Assembly: GCF_008369325.1 (NCBI RefSeq)
Contig: NZ_VOBI01000022.1
Coordinates: 1 to 64,000 of the forward strand
Direction of reading: 5' to 3'
DNA: 64,000 nucleotides
From: Pseudomonas sp. ANT_H12B
GTDB taxonomy: Bacteria > Pseudomonadota > Gammaproteobacteria > Pseudomonadales > Pseudomonadaceae
Part shown: in pieces, positions 10,101-21,000 of the stretch
Position numbering within the stretch: the stretch's first letter is position 1
Layout of the letters: each line of letters opens with the position of its first letter
Notes under the pieces: model-generated
The model's input: the letters and a program-made list of their open reading frames with translations, nothing else
Database searches by the model: none
Told to the model about the DNA's origin: nothing
Position numbers and translations under genes: made by a program

Positions 10101-12084
10101 GAACCGCCTAGCCGAGCAGTGGCTGAACCTGCTGCGAGCGGTGGTCGCGGATCCGCAGCAACGCGTTGCCGAACTGCCGTTGCTGCAAGCGCCGCAACGC
10201 GCTGCGCTGATCGAGCACTGGAACCCGACGTTCCAGGCGCAACTGCAGTCGCCAACCTTGCATCAAATGTTTGAAGTTCAAGCCGCCCAACGGCCGAACG
10301 CATTCGCGCTGGTCTACGAAGGCGAGCAACTGACCTACACCGCGCTCAACGCTCAGGCCAACCGACTGGCGCGCAAACTGCGTGAACAGGGCGTCGGCCC
10401 CGAGGTGCGCGTCGGCATCGCCACCGAGCGCGCAATGCCGCTGGTGGTTGGCTTGCTGGCGATTCTCAAGGCCGGTGGCGCCTATGTGCCGCTCGATCCG
10501 CAATACCCGGCCGAGCGCCTGAGCTACATGATCGAAGACAGCGGCATCACGTTGCTGCTGACCCAACAACACTTGATCGATGGCTTGCCGTCCTGCGACG
10601 GCGTGCAGGTACTGAGCCTGGAGTCGTTGCAACTGGAGGCCTTCGGCGACGACAACCTGCCAGCGCTGGCAACCCCGGACAACCTCGCCTACGTGATCTA
10701 CACCTCCGGTTCCACAGGCCGGCCTAAAGGCGCATTGCTCAGCCATGGCAACGTTGGGCGTTTACTGACCGCCACCGCTGCCGAGTTCAACTTCGGCCCG
10801 GACGATGTCTGGACGCTGTTCCACTCCTACGCCTTCGACTTTTCGGTATGGGAGCTGTTCGGTTCGCTGTGCACCGGCGGGCGTCTGGTGATCGTGCCGT
10901 ATTCAATCAGCCGCGATCCGCAAGCGTTCCATCGCTTGCTTTGTGATGAAGGTGTGACGGTGTTGAACCAGACGCCGACTGCGTTCCGCCAGTTGTTGCC
11001 GATTGCCTGCGCCAGCGAGCGAAACCTGGCGCTGCGTCAGGTGATTTTCGGCGGTGAAGCGTTGGAAGTCGCGAGCCTGCGTCCATGGTTCGAGCGCTTC
11101 GGCGACCAACAGCCAACCCTGGTCAACATGTATGGCATCACCGAAACCACGGTGCACGTGACCTACCGTGCGATCCGCCTGGTGGACCTCGACGGCAAGG
11201 CCCAAAGCCCGATTGGCCTGCCGATCCGCGACCTGCGCTGGTACTTGCTCGACAGCCAGTTGCAACCGGTGCCGGTGGGTGTGGCGGGCGAGTTGTACAT
11301 TGCCGGCGCGGGTCTGGCGCGTGGTTATCACGGCCGTTTCGGCCTGACTGCCGAGCGCTTCGTGCCGAGCCCGTTCGATGCGTCGCAACGCCTTTATCGC
11401 AGTGGCGACTTGGCGCGTCAGCGTGCCGACGGCAGCATCGATTACCTCGGCCGGATCGACCAGCAAGTGAAGATCCGTGGCTTTCGCATCGAACTGGGTG
11501 AAATCGAAGCCGCGCTGCTGGCCCAACCGGGCGTGCGCCAAGCGGTGTTGAGCGTGCATACCGGCGACGGCGGCCCGCAACTGTGCGCCTACGTGGTGGC
11601 CGAGCAAACCCCGCATGACCCGATCGCCTGGCGCGACACCCTGCGCGCCGCGCTCAAGGTGGATCTGCCGGACTACATGGTGCCAAGCCACTGGCTGCTG
11701 CTCGACGCCTTGCCGCTGACCGGCAACGGCAAGCTCGACCGCAAGGCCTTGCCGGTACCCGACGCTCAGGAATGGCAGCGTCCGTTCGAAGCTCCTGAAG
11801 GCGACCTCGAACAGCAACTGGCCGCGATCTGGGCCAGCGTGCTGGGCGTGCCGCAGATCGGCCGGCTCGACAACTTCTTTGAACTGGGCGGGCATTCGTT
11901 GCTCGCCGCCCAGGCCAGTGCCCGCGCGGAGCTGGAACTGGGCATCGAGCTGCCGCTGCGCGCGCTGTTCGAATCCACCGACCTTCAGGCTTATGCCGCC
12001 ATGGCCGGGCAACATGCCCCGGCTGACAACGATGCACGTCTTGATGCGCTTGAGTCGCTTCTCGACGAGATGGAGATCAACTGA
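1117..12084 (+). CDS. Pyoverdine NRPS, three modules (C-A-T-E-C-A-T-C-A-T)
   Basis: A 3655-residue synthetase that extends the pyoverdine peptide in the cytoplasm. Condensation motifs: HHIVSDG near residue 182, HHILMDG near 1678, HHIAADG near 2719. Adenylation cores YTSGSTG lie near 660, 2138 and 3197. Carrier sites are GGDS near 1048 and GGHS near 2534 and 3591. An epimerization domain (HHLAVDG near 1226, EGHGRE, NYLGQFD) follows the first carrier. Hand alignment to the GrsA pocket gives D-L-W-N-N-A-L-T-Y (Ala-like; epimerized to D), D-G-E-D-H-G-T-V-V (matches the lysine code) and D-F-W-N-I-G-M-V-H (threonine). The C-terminus LDALESLLDEMEIN is acidic and may dock with the next synthetase, whose ATG overlaps this stop by one base. 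It occupies the PvdI/PvdJ position; these names do not transfer cleanly between strains. Confidence 0.95.
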   Translation: MNAEDSLKLARRFIGLPLEKRQMFLAALQKEGVDFARFPIPAGVETEDRQALSYAQQRMWFLWQLDPQSGAYNLPGAVRLTGCLNLPALEQAFASLVARHETLRTVFQRRAYDTLLQVPASAPLVIDQVDFSALPATERERAVAQAAEQQSVLPFDLSVGPLLRVTLLKLADEEHVLLLTLHHIVSDGWSMNVLIDEFIRCYDAFEAGAQPQLAPLPIQYSDYALWQRRWLESGEQARQLDYWQAQLGNEHPVLELPTDHPRPAMPSYRGTRYEFAVDGQLAEQLRATAQKQNITLFMLLLGAFNALLHRYTGQTDIRVGVPIANRNRVEIEGLIGFFVNTQVLRTKLDGQTRVDDLLRAIKETALGAQAHQDLPFERLVEALKLERSLSHTPLFQVMYNHQPQVADISTVSTVSGLALGVIEWEGRITQFDLTLDTYEKGGKLHAALTYANDLFDAATIARMAQHWTHLLQGMVSDLQQRISDLPLLESAEYQRIVHDWNRADESFPQDLCIHELISQQVATNPTALALTFATKQLTYAELDNQANRLANKLIELGVGPEIRVGVAMQRSDDLLVALLAVLKAGGAYVPLDPDYPAERVAYMLEDSRALVLLTEQSVAATLTVTADTQVLVMDNISLAAYPVSAPVTRVTPDNLAYVIYTSGSTGKPKGVAIAHRNVLALIDWSKSVYSREDIQGVLASTSVCFDLSVWELFVTLANGGSVIIARNALELPQLPARDQVRLINTVPSAINALQRDGQIPPSVRIINLAGEPLKQSLVDALYQQSTVEHVYDLYGPSEDTTYSTWTRREAGGRANIGRPLKHTASYLLDADLQPVPQGVSAELYLAGAGITRGYLARPDMTAEKYVPNPFASNGERLYRTGDLTRYQADGTLQYVGRIDHQVKVRGFRIELGEIEARLLQQDAVGELAVLAQDGFNGQQLVAYIVPTDPALLDDIDAQANQRETLKAALRQHLPDYMVPAFLLFLEHLPLTPNGKLDRKALPAVDGSQQQREHVAPRSALEKSLAVIWQDVLAIENVGLEDNFFELGGDSIVAMQVVSRARQAGIVLSPKDLFQHQTIRSLAQAARSGEQPLIEQGPAVGAVALAPVQQWFFQQAIPERQHWNQSLLLVPREALNVEKLDRAFEQLLTHHDSLRLRYEQTSEGWQQAYAAPTTESVLWQSQAQSVEELNALCDEAQRSLDLQHGPLMRALLVTMADATQRLLLVIHHLAVDGVSWRVLLEDLQQFYSGSDASMAKTSTYRRWVARLQDHLPAFENSLGHWQTQLRDAPNDLPCDRPTGALENRFEQKLELTFDTEQTRKLLQQAPAAYRTQVNDLLLTALARSVCRWSGQGSTLIQLEGHGREDLFDDIDLTRTVGWFTSLFPVNLMPSSDLGASIKSIKEQLRAVPDKGLGYGALRYLGTPAIRAELAALPQPRITFNYLGQFDRQFDDAAMFVPSTEGNGIAQDPSAPLGNWLTVEGRVYGGELSLSWGFSREMFEATTIQCLADDYALELNALIEHCCAVEATRATPSDFPLARISQAQLDELPVATLEDLYPLSPMQQGMLFHTLYEPEVGAYISQLRLDIQGLDPKRFAEAWQTALERHDILRSSFHWQGLDTAHQTIVRNVALPLEVLEETDTDALADAERAQGFELGIAPMFRLKLVRTGTNDWHLIYTSHHILMDGWSNAQLLAEVIQHYAAGQSLPAPTGQYRDYLGWLQQQSAVAGEQFWKAALAPLEAPTLLAEALRPPVGAEGSEEYRVALDAYATQRLAEFARQQKVTLNTLLQAAWSLLLQRYTGQDCVVFGATVAGRSAPLPGIEDQLGLFINTLPLVCAMTPDQTVRQWLGELQGLNLAMREFEHVPLYDIQGWAGQQGSALFDSLLVFENFPVAEALKQGAPAGLSFANLHNHERTHYPLTLGIELGEGLRLDFSYDAARFSAAQVAELSANLLHLLTQLVAQPDAALGALELLDVAGKNAVLAISQPVTVKLFTTLLVHEQIAAQAVATPDAMALQVDGQSLSYGQLNAQANRLAHRLIDNGAGPGKRVGLALNRRPQLIVSLLAVLKSGAAYVPLDPKYPTERLAYMIDDSRLDVLLCESSLLEDVSGVRRLSLEDNAGYSDSNPPNHAVAEDLAYIIYTSGSTGQPKGVAIAHAALREFCQTAADYSVLSASDRVLQFATFSFDGFVEQCFPALCVGAALVMRGDDVWDAGRLAGEIVQQRVTVADLTAAYWYLLARECASGVVRNLGELRQVHVGGEAMSVEGLRLWHQAGLSHVRLLNTYGPTEATVVSSVHECHLEDASDAFGIPIGRAIAGRALYVLDAAGQLLPNGGVGELCIGAPASLAQNYFDRPALTAERFLPDPFARDPGARLYRSGDLARYNADGNLEYVGRIDHQVKIRGLRIEMGEIEACLQAREEVREAAVIAQDGTQLVAYVVASGAVGSQADYLENLKAVLRQSLPEYMVPNHLILLAKLPLNNNGKLDRRALPRVEAGDAQRDFVAPAEGLEAQLALIWQEVLQFERVGRDDNFFELGGHSLLVLQVISRVRQQLQLELSVSSLFSAANLAEFAERAALANASGQPALQRATVDQPQILSYAQQRQWILWQLDPQSSAYNIPAALRLKGPLNREALREAFAHLQARHQTLRTTFEQDGQQARPVLHDNLALQLDERTLDQSSIDTAVAEEIARPFDLRNGPLWRVLLLQVNANEHVLVLTVHHIAADGWSMQVMVDEFSALYQAAVEGHAANLNNLPVNYSDYARWQRDWLETGEGERQLAWWREQLDGSQAPLELPSELSRPARRTERGASLVLNVDRELLAGLRQRAREQQVTLFMLLLASFQTLLHRQSGQSSISVGVPSAGRSRLETEGLIGFFINTQVLRAEIDGQQSFSTLLQQVKQVALGAQANQDLPFEQLVDALQPDRSLNHSPLFQVLYNHQQQLGASVERSVADLQVERLQWQQHTTQFDLVLDTQEQGEELDASLTYAPDLYDEASMNRLAEQWLNLLRAVVADPQQRVAELPLLQAPQRAALIEHWNPTFQAQLQSPTLHQMFEVQAAQRPNAFALVYEGEQLTYTALNAQANRLARKLREQGVGPEVRVGIATERAMPLVVGLLAILKAGGAYVPLDPQYPAERLSYMIEDSGITLLLTQQHLIDGLPSCDGVQVLSLESLQLEAFGDDNLPALATPDNLAYVIYTSGSTGRPKGALLSHGNVGRLLTATAAEFNFGPDDVWTLFHSYAFDFSVWELFGSLCTGGRLVIVPYSISRDPQAFHRLLCDEGVTVLNQTPTAFRQLLPIACASERNLALRQVIFGGEALEVASLRPWFERFGDQQPTLVNMYGITETTVHVTYRAIRLVDLDGKAQSPIGLPIRDLRWYLLDSQLQPVPVGVAGELYIAGAGLARGYHGRFGLTAERFVPSPFDASQRLYRSGDLARQRADGSIDYLGRIDQQVKIRGFRIELGEIEAALLAQPGVRQAVLSVHTGDGGPQLCAYVVAEQTPHDPIAWRDTLRAALKVDLPDYMVPSHWLLLDALPLTGNGKLDRKALPVPDAQEWQRPFEAPEGDLEQQLAAIWASVLGVPQIGRLDNFFELGGHSLLAAQASARAELELGIELPLRALFESTDLQAYAAMAGQHAPADNDARLDALESLLDEMEIN

Positions 12085-15000
12085 TGGAACACACCACTGC
12101 CCAGCGTATCGCCAGCCGCTTCGCCGGCCTGCCTGCCGACAAGCGCCGCGAGTTTCTGCAACGCATGCAAGAACAGGGCGTGAGCTTCGGGCAACTGCCG
12201 ATTCCGCCCGCTGCCGAGCCGCAAGCGACGTTCGAACTGTCGTACGCGCAGCAGCGCCAATGGTTCCTCTGGCAGCTTGATCCGCAAAGCTCGGCGTACA
12301 ACATTCCGGCCGCGCTGCGTCTGCACGGGCCGCTGAATGTCGCGGCGTTGCAGCAGAGTTTCGACGTGCTGCTGGAGCGGCATCAGAGTTTGCGCAGCCG
12401 TTTCGTCGAGGATGACGGTCAGGTGCTGCAGACACTGGCCGGGTTCACTTCGTTGCCGATCGAACAGATCGACCTGCGCGATAAACCTCAGGAACAGCGG
12501 CTCGATCTGGCCATGAAAGCGGTCGAGCAGGACATCGCCCGGCCATTCGATCTGCAGCACGGTCCATTGTTGCGGGTCAGCCTGTTGCAACTCGATGCCG
12601 AAGACCATGTGCTGTTGCTGACCTTGCACCACATCGTCACCGATGGCTGGTCGATGGGCGTGTTGGTCGAGGAGTTTTCCCGACTCTATGCCGCACATTG
12701 CCAAGGGCAGAACGCTGCGTTGGAAGCGTTGCCGATTCAGTATTCCGATTACGCCCTGTGGCAGCGCCGCTGGATGGAGGCGGGCGAACTGGAGCGTCAG
12801 CTCAACTGGTGGCGCGAGACCCTGGGCAGCGAACAACCGCTGCTCGAATTGCCGACTGATCGCCCACGCCCGGCACAACCGAGCCAGCGCGGTGCGCGTC
12901 TGGATTTTGCCCTCGATGCGACCTTGGCCAGCGGTTTGATGAGCCTGGCCAAACAGCGCGGCGTCACGCCGTTCATGCTGTTGTTGGCGAGTTTCCAGGC
13001 CTTGCTCTATCGCTACAGCGGCCAGCCCGACCTGCGCGTTGGCGTACCGATTGCCAACCGTAATCGCGCGGAAACCCGTGGCCTGATCGGCTTCTTCGTC
13101 AACACCCAGGTGATGCGTGCCGAGCTCGATGGACGTCTGCCGTTCAGCCAATTGCTCGACCAGACCCGCGCCGCTTCGCTGCATGCCCAGGATTATCAGG
13201 ACTTGCCGTTCGAGCGCCTGGTGCAAGCCCTGCAAGGCGAACGCAGCCTCAGCCACAGCCCGCTGTTCCAGGTGATGTTCAACCACCAGCAAGCCAAACC
13301 CGCGGCGGTCAGCGGCTTGCTCGCCGGTCTGCGCGTCGAAGCGCTGAACGCCACGGCGCACACCACGCAATTCGATCTGCAACTGGACACTCAGGAAGAG
13401 GGCGACAAGCTGTTCGCCAGCCTGACGTACGCCACCGATCTGTTCGACGCCGAGCGCATCGAGCATCTGGCCCGTCACTGGCGCAATCTGTTGGCCGGAG
13501 TACTGGCGAACCCGCAATGCCCGCTCGCCGAGTTGCCGTTGCTGGAGGCCGACGAGCGTCTGCGCATTCTGGATGACCTCAACGACACCGCTCAGGCTTA
13601 TCCGGGCGAAGTCTGTGTGCAGCGACATTTCGAAGCACGCGCGGCTGAAAATGGCGAGGCGACGGCGCTGGTGTTTCAGGGCCAGCGCCTGAGTTACGCC
13701 GAGCTGAACCTGCGCGCCAACCGTCTGGCCCATCACTTGCGCGCCCAGGGTGTCGGCCCGGAAATGCTGGTGGGCATTGCCTGCGACCGCTCGTTTGAAA
13801 TGGTCGTCGGCCTGCTGGCGATTCTCAAGGCCGGCGGCGCCTATGTGCCGCTGGACCCGGAATACCCGATTGAGCGCCTGAGCTACATGATCGAAGACAG
13901 CGGCATTTCGCTGTTGCTGACTCAGGAACATCTGCTGGCGCACCTGCCGACCCCGGACAACGTGCGCACCTTGTGCCTGCACGCCGAGGCTGACTGGCTG
14001 AGCGACTTGCCGGGCACTGATCTTGCGAACCTTGCCGTCGCAGAAAACCTCGCCTACGTGATTTACACCTCGGGCTCCACCGGCAAACCCAAAGGAGCGG
14101 GCAACCGCCATGTGGCGCTGCATAACCGTCTGGAGTGGATGCAGGAAGCCTACAACCTGCTGCCGAGCGACCGCGTGCTGCAAAAAACGCCGTTCAGTTT
14201 TGACGTGTCGGTGTGGGAGTTTTTCTGGCCGTTGATGAAGGGCGCCACGCTGGTCATCGCCGCCCCCGGCGAGCACCGCGATCCGCAACGCCTTGCTGCG
14301 TTGATCGTCGAACAGGCGATCACCACGCTGCACTTTGTGCCGTCGATGCTCTCGGCGTTCATCGGTGCCGACGAGGCGCTGGCCTGCACCTCGCTGCAAC
14401 GGATCATTTGCAGCGGTGAAGCGCTGCCGATGGAACTGCAACGCCAAACGCTGCGCAGCCTACCGCAAACCAATCTTTACAACCTGTATGGCCCGACCGA
14501 AGCGGCCATCGACGTGACTCACTGGACCTGCGTGGAAGAGGGCCGCGACAGCGTGCCGATCGGCCGCCCCATCGCCAACCTGCGCACCTGCATCCTCGAC
14601 AGCGAACTGCAACCGTTGCCGCTGGGCGCGGTGGGCGAGTTGTACCTGGGCGGCGTCGGTCTGGCTCGCGGTTATCACCGCCGTGGCGCGCTGACTGCCG
14701 AGCGTTTCGTGGTCGACCCGTTTGGCAGCGGCGAGCGCCTGTATCGCACCGGTGACCTGGCGCGCTATCGCGCTGACGGCGCCATCGCCTACTGCGGCCG
14801 TATCGACCACCAAGTGAAGATTCGCGGTTTGCGCATCGAACTGGGCGAAATCGAAGCGCGCCTGCAAGAACATGCCGATGTGCAGGAAGCCGTAGTGCTG
14901 GCTCTCGATGGCCCGAGCGGCAAGCAACTGGTCGCGTACCTGGTGCCGCAGAATCGCGCACTGCTGGACGCCGATGCCGAGCAGCAAGGCGCATGGCGCG

Positions 15001-18000
15001 AAACCCTGAAAAGCCATTTGCTGGCGAGCCTGCCGGACTACATGGTGCCGGCGCAGACCGTGCTGATCGAACAAATGCCCCTGAGCCCCAACGGCAAACT
15101 CGACCGCAAACGCCTGCCGGCGCCGACCGCACAGGTCAGCCAGCGCGCTTTCGAAGCGCCACGCAGCGAACACGAACAGGTGCTGGCGCAGATCTGGCAG
15201 GACGTGTTGGGCGTGGAACAGGTCGGGCGTCAGGACAACTTCTTCGAACTGGGCGGCGACTCGATCATTTCGATTCAAGTGGTCAGCCGTGCCCGCCGTG
15301 CCGGCCTGAACCTGCAACCGCGCGACCTGTTCCAGCAGCAGACGTTGCAAGCGCTGGCCGCCGTGGTCAAAGAACAGGCGGCACCGCTGGCGCAACAAGG
15401 GCCGGTGGACGGTGTGCAAACACTGACGCCGATCCAGCGTTGGTTCTTCGACGAGCCAATCCCGCAACGCGCGCACTGGAACCAGGCGGTGCTGTTGGTG
15501 CCGCGTGAAACCCTCGAATTGCCGCGCCTGCAAGCCGCGCTGCAACGCCTGCTCAAGCAACATGATGCGCTGCGCTTGCGCTTCAGTCAGGTCGACGGCC
15601 AATGGTCGGCGCGTTATGTCGGGGCCGACAGCTGCGATGTGATCGACATGCTCTGGACCGCTCGCGTGGCCAGTGACGCGTCGCTGGAATCGGTGTGCGA
15701 TGAAGCGCAACGCAGCCTCAGCCTGCAAGACGGTCCGCTGCTGCGCGTGGCGTTGATCGCCCAGGCCGATGGCTCGCAGCGGTTGCTGTTGGTCATTCAC
15801 CATTTGGCGGTGGACGGTGTGTCCTGGCGGGTGTTGCTGGAAGATTTGCAGGCCGCTTACCAAGGGCAAGAGCTGCCGCCGAAGACCAGCGCCTTCCAGG
15901 CCTGGGCCGACAAACTCGATGCCTATGCACATTCCGAAACCGCTGCCGGAGAACTGAACTGGTGGCAGGCGCAACTGAGCGTCGCCAATGATTCGCTGCC
16001 AGCCGCCAACGCTCAAGCCAGTCAGGCCGGGCATTTGCGCCAAGGCGTCAGCATCGGCTTGGACCGCGAGCAGACTCGCCAATTACTGCAACAGGCTCCG
16101 GCGATCTACGGCACGCAAGTCAACGACCTGCTGCTGACCGCACTGGCCCGCACCCTCAGCCGTTGGACCGACCACGAATCGGCGCTGATTCAGCTCGAAG
16201 GCCACGGCCGCGAAGAGTTGTTCGACGACATCGACCTGACCCGCACCGTCGGCTGGTTCTCCAGCCTGTTCCCGGTGCGCCTGACGCCGACCTCTGACCT
16301 TTCAGGTTCGATCAAGGCGATCAAGCAGCAACTGCGCGAAATTCCCGGCAAAGGCATGGGCTACGGCCTGTTGCGTTACATGGGCGATGCCGCGAGCCAA
16401 GCGGCGTTGGCCGCGCTGCCGCAAGCACGCGTGACCTTCAACTACCTCGGCCAGTTCGACCAGAGCTTCGCCGAGGATGCACTGTTCACTCCGGCCCGCG
16501 AATCCAGCGGCGCCGCGCAATCGGCGGACGCACCGTTGCCGAACTGGTTGTCGGTGGATGGTCAGGTGTATGGCGGCGAACTGAAACTCGACTGGACCTT
16601 CAGCCGCGAATGCTTCGACCTGCGCGAGATCGAAGCGCTGGCGGCGGATTTCCGCAGTGAGTTGCTGGCCCTGATCGCTCATTGCCTAAGCGATGGCGCG
16701 GGCGGCGTGACCCCGGCGGACTTCCCGTTGGCGCGTCTGACCCAGGCGCAACTCGATGGCCTGCCGGTGCCACCGGCGCAGATCGAGGACCTGTATCCGC
16801 TATCGCCGATGCAGGCCGGTTTGCTGTTCCACAGCTTGTACGAGTCGGCGTCCGGCGCCTACGTGAACCAGCTCAGCGTCGAAGCCCGTGGGCTTGATGC
16901 CGAACGGCTGGGCCGCGCCTGGCAAGCGGTGCTCGACACTCATCCGATCCTGCGCAGCAGCTTCCACTTCCCCGATGGTTTCGAAGCGCCGGTGCAGTTG
17001 GTGCATCGTCATCTGCAATTACCGATGACATGCCTCGACTGGCGCAACCGCAGCGATCAGGCTGAAGCGTTGGTGCAACTGATCGACAGCGAACGCTTGC
17101 AACTCGATTCGACTCGCGCGCCGTTGATGCGTTTGACCCTGGTGCGACTCGACGATGAGCGTCAGCAACTGATCTACACCCACCATCACTTGTTGCTCGA
17201 TGGCTGGAGTAATTCGCTGCTGTTAAGCGAAGTCCTGCAGCGCTATGCGGGGCAAGACGTGCAGGCACCGACCGGGCGTTTCGCCGATTACATCGGCTGG
17301 CTGCAACGTCAGGATGCGCAGGCTGACGAACTGTTCTGGCGCGAGCAACTGGCGACCCTCGATAACCCGACCCTGTTGGCGCAGAGCCTGGCCCACGGCG
17401 ACAGTAAAAACCTGTCGACGGCGGAATTTGCCGACCATCGCCAGACCTTCGATGTCGCCACCAGCCAACGCTTCAGTGAGTTTGCCCGTCAGCAAAAAGT
17501 CACCCTCAACACCTTGGTCCAAGGTGCATGGGCCTTATTGCTGCAACGCTACAGCGGTCAACGCAGCGTCGCCTTCGGCGCGACCGTCGCAGGGCGGCCG
17601 GTGGACTTGCCGGGTGCTGAAAGCCAACTCGGCCTGTTCATCAACACCTTGCCGGTGATCAGCTCGCCGGACGCGGTTGAAAGCGTCGGTCAATGGCTGA
17701 GCCGTTTGCAGGCGCAGAACCTGGAACTGCGTGAGCATGAATTCACCGCGTTGGGCGACATTCAGCGCTGGGCCGGGCGTGCCGGCGAACCGCTGTTCGA
17801 CAGCCTGCTGGTGTTCGAAAACTTCCCGGTGGCCGAAGCACTGCAACAAGGTGCGCCGGCCGGGTTGAGCTTCTCTATCCCGCAGAACCACGAACGCACC
17901 AACTTCCCGCTGACGCTGGCGGCCACTGCCGAAAGCCAGCTCAGCCTGAACTGGAGCTACCAGTGCGCCCACTTCAGCGCCGAGGCGATTGCCCGCATGA

Positions 18001-21000
18001 GCGAGCATCTGGCTGCGTTGCTGGCAGCGATGGTCGCCGCGCCACAGGCTGCATTGAGTGAACTGGACCTGCTGACCGCGCCGGAACGCGCGCAACAATT
18101 GGTCGAGTGGAACCCCGCATTCACCGCGACGGAAAACCCGCTCTGCGTGCATCAGTTGATCGAGGCCCAGGCCGTTGTCCGTCCAGACGCCACGGCGCTG
18201 ATCTTCAACGATCTGGAATTGAGCTTCGACCAGGTCAACCGCCGCGCCAACCAATTGGCCCATCGCTTGCGCGAGCTGGGTATCGGCCCGGAAGTGCGGG
18301 TCGGCCTCGCGATGCAGCGTTCGCCGGAAATGATCATCGGCCTGCTGGCGATCCTCAAGGCCGGCGGCGCCTACGTACCGCTGGACCCGGCGTACCCGGC
18401 CGAACGCCTGCGCTATCTGATGGACGACAGCGGCATTTCGCTGCTGATCAGCCAATCGTGGCTGCGGGAAAAACTGCCCTTGCCGGAAGGATTGTCGGTC
18501 CTGGAGATCGACCGTGAACCGCTGGAACAAATGTCGGAAACCAATCCGGTCAACCTCACTTGCGGTGAAAACCTCGCGTACCTGATTTACACCTCAGGCT
18601 CTACCGGACGACCGAAAGGCGTCAGCGTGGCCCACGGTCCGCTGGCCATGCATTGCCTGTCGATCGGCGAGTTGTACGGCATGACGCCGGACGATCGCGA
18701 ACTGCAATTTGCTTCGATCAGCTTCGACGGCGCCCACGAACGCTGGCTGACGCCGCTGGTGTTCGGTTCGGCGGTGATGCCCCGCGACGACGAGTTGTGG
18801 AGCGTGGAGCGCACCTGCTTTGAGATCGAAAAGCACGGCATCACCATCGCCTGTTTCACCCCGACCTATCTGTCGCAAATCGCCGATTTCATGGGCGAAG
18901 CGGGGCGTGATCTGCCGATCCGTTCCTACACCCCGTGCGGTGAAGGCATGGCCAAACATGCGTTCGACGAGGTCCAGCAGGTGCTGCAACCCAAGCGCCT
19001 GATCAACGGCTACGGCCCGACCGAAACGGTGATCACGCCGCTGATCTGGCTGGCGTACCCGGATACCGAATTCGACTCGGCGTTCATGCCGATCGGCCGG
19101 CCGGTCGGCAACCGCAGCGCCTACATTCTGGACGGCGGCTTGCAGCCGTTGCCGGTTGGCGTGGCGGGCGAGTTGTACCTGGGCGGCGAGGGTGTCGCGC
19201 GGGGTTATCACCAACGTCCGGACCTGACCGCTGAACGCTTTGTGCCGGACCCGTTCGTGCCGGGTGCGCGTTTGTATCGCAGCGGCGACCTCGCGCGGTT
19301 TCGTGCCGATGGCGTCGTTGAATACCTCGGCCGGATTGACCAGCAAGTGAAGATTCGCGGTTTCCGTATCGAACTCGGTGAAATCGAAGCCTGCTTGCTG
19401 GAACACGAAGGCGTGCGTGAAGCCTTCGTGATCGATCGCGAAGGCCCGGTCAGTCGCCAGTTGGTTGGCTACGTGGTGCCACGCGATCCGCTCGCTGATG
19501 AGCACGATTTGCGTGAAGCGCTGACGCTGCACCTGCGCAGCCGTCTGCCGGCGCACATGCTGCCGGCGCATTTGATGTGCCTGGCCGCGTTGCCGCTGAC
19601 GCCGAACGGCAAGCTTGATCGCCAAGGCCTGCCGGCGCCTGAAGCCACCCGGCAGAACCACGATCAAGTCGCCGCCGCATCGCCGGCCGAAGCGTTGCTG
19701 GTGGAGATCTGGCAAGAGCTGTTGGGGCTGGAGTCGGTGGGTGTCACCGAGAACTTCTTTGAGCTGGGCGGTGACTCGATCATCTCGCTGCAAGCGGTGA
19801 GTCGTGCCGGGCAGCGCGGGCTGGTGTTCAGTCCGAAGCAACTGTTCGAGCAGCAGACCATTCGGGCACTCGCTGCGGTGGCGACCAGTCGTGAAGCGGC
19901 GTTGGTTGAAGCGCCGAAAGTCCCTGCTTTTACGCTGGTGCCGCACATAGACATGGCTGCCCGTGAAGGGCTGCAAGACTTGTATCCGCTGTCGCCGATG
20001 CAGCAAGGCATGCTCTTCCATTGCCTCGACTCGCCGGAGCTGAACCCCTACGTCAACCAGTTGAACGTGGCGGTCGACGGTTTGCAGGTGCCACGTTTCC
20101 GTGCCGCTTGGCAAACGCTGGTCGAACGTCATGAAGTGCTGCGCGCGGCATTCCGCTGGCGCGATGGCTTGGCCGATCCGCTGCAAGCGGTGTTCGCCGA
20201 TGTCGAGTTGCCAATCGAGGAACTCGACTGGCGTGACCGCACCGACACCGAACAGGCGTTGAGCAAACTGGCGGCTGCGGAACAGGCCAAAGGCTTCGAC
20301 CTGAGCTGCCCGCCGTTGATGCGTTTCATCCTGGTGCGCCTGGGTCATGACCGTTACCAGATGATCTGGATCTACCATCACCTGTTGCTGGACGGTTGGA
20401 GTGCCTCGCGCCTGTTGGGCGACATGTTGCGCCTGTACCACAACGACACTTTGCCGACCCTGATGACTGGCCGTTACGCGGACTACATTGCCTGGCTGCA
20501 ACGTCAAGATGACGCACAGGCCGAAGGGTTCTGGCGCGAGCGGCTGGCATTGCTCGAAGAGCCGACCATTCTGGCCAAGGCTTGCGGTGCGACAGGCTCC
20601 GGCCACGGTGTGATGTACAGCAACCTCGACGCCGAGGCGACGCGCAAACTGCACAGCTTCGCCAAGCGTCAGCGCGTGACCCTCAACACACTGGTGCAAG
20701 GCGCGTGGCTGTTGCTGCTGCAACGCCACAGCGGTCAGCGCAGTGTCGCGTTCGGTGCCACGGTGGCGGGGCGTCCGACCGGGTTGGCCGGGGCGCAGGA
20801 CATGCTCGGGCTGTTCATCAACACCTTGCCGGTGATCCAAACCCTCGATCCGCAACAGCCGTTGGGCGAGTGGCTGCGTGACTTGCAGGATTACAACCTG
20901 ATGGTCCGCGACTACGAACACACGCCGTTGTCGGACATCCAGCGCTGGGCCGGGCAGGGTGGCCAAGGTTTGTTCGACAGCATCATCGTGTTCGAAAACC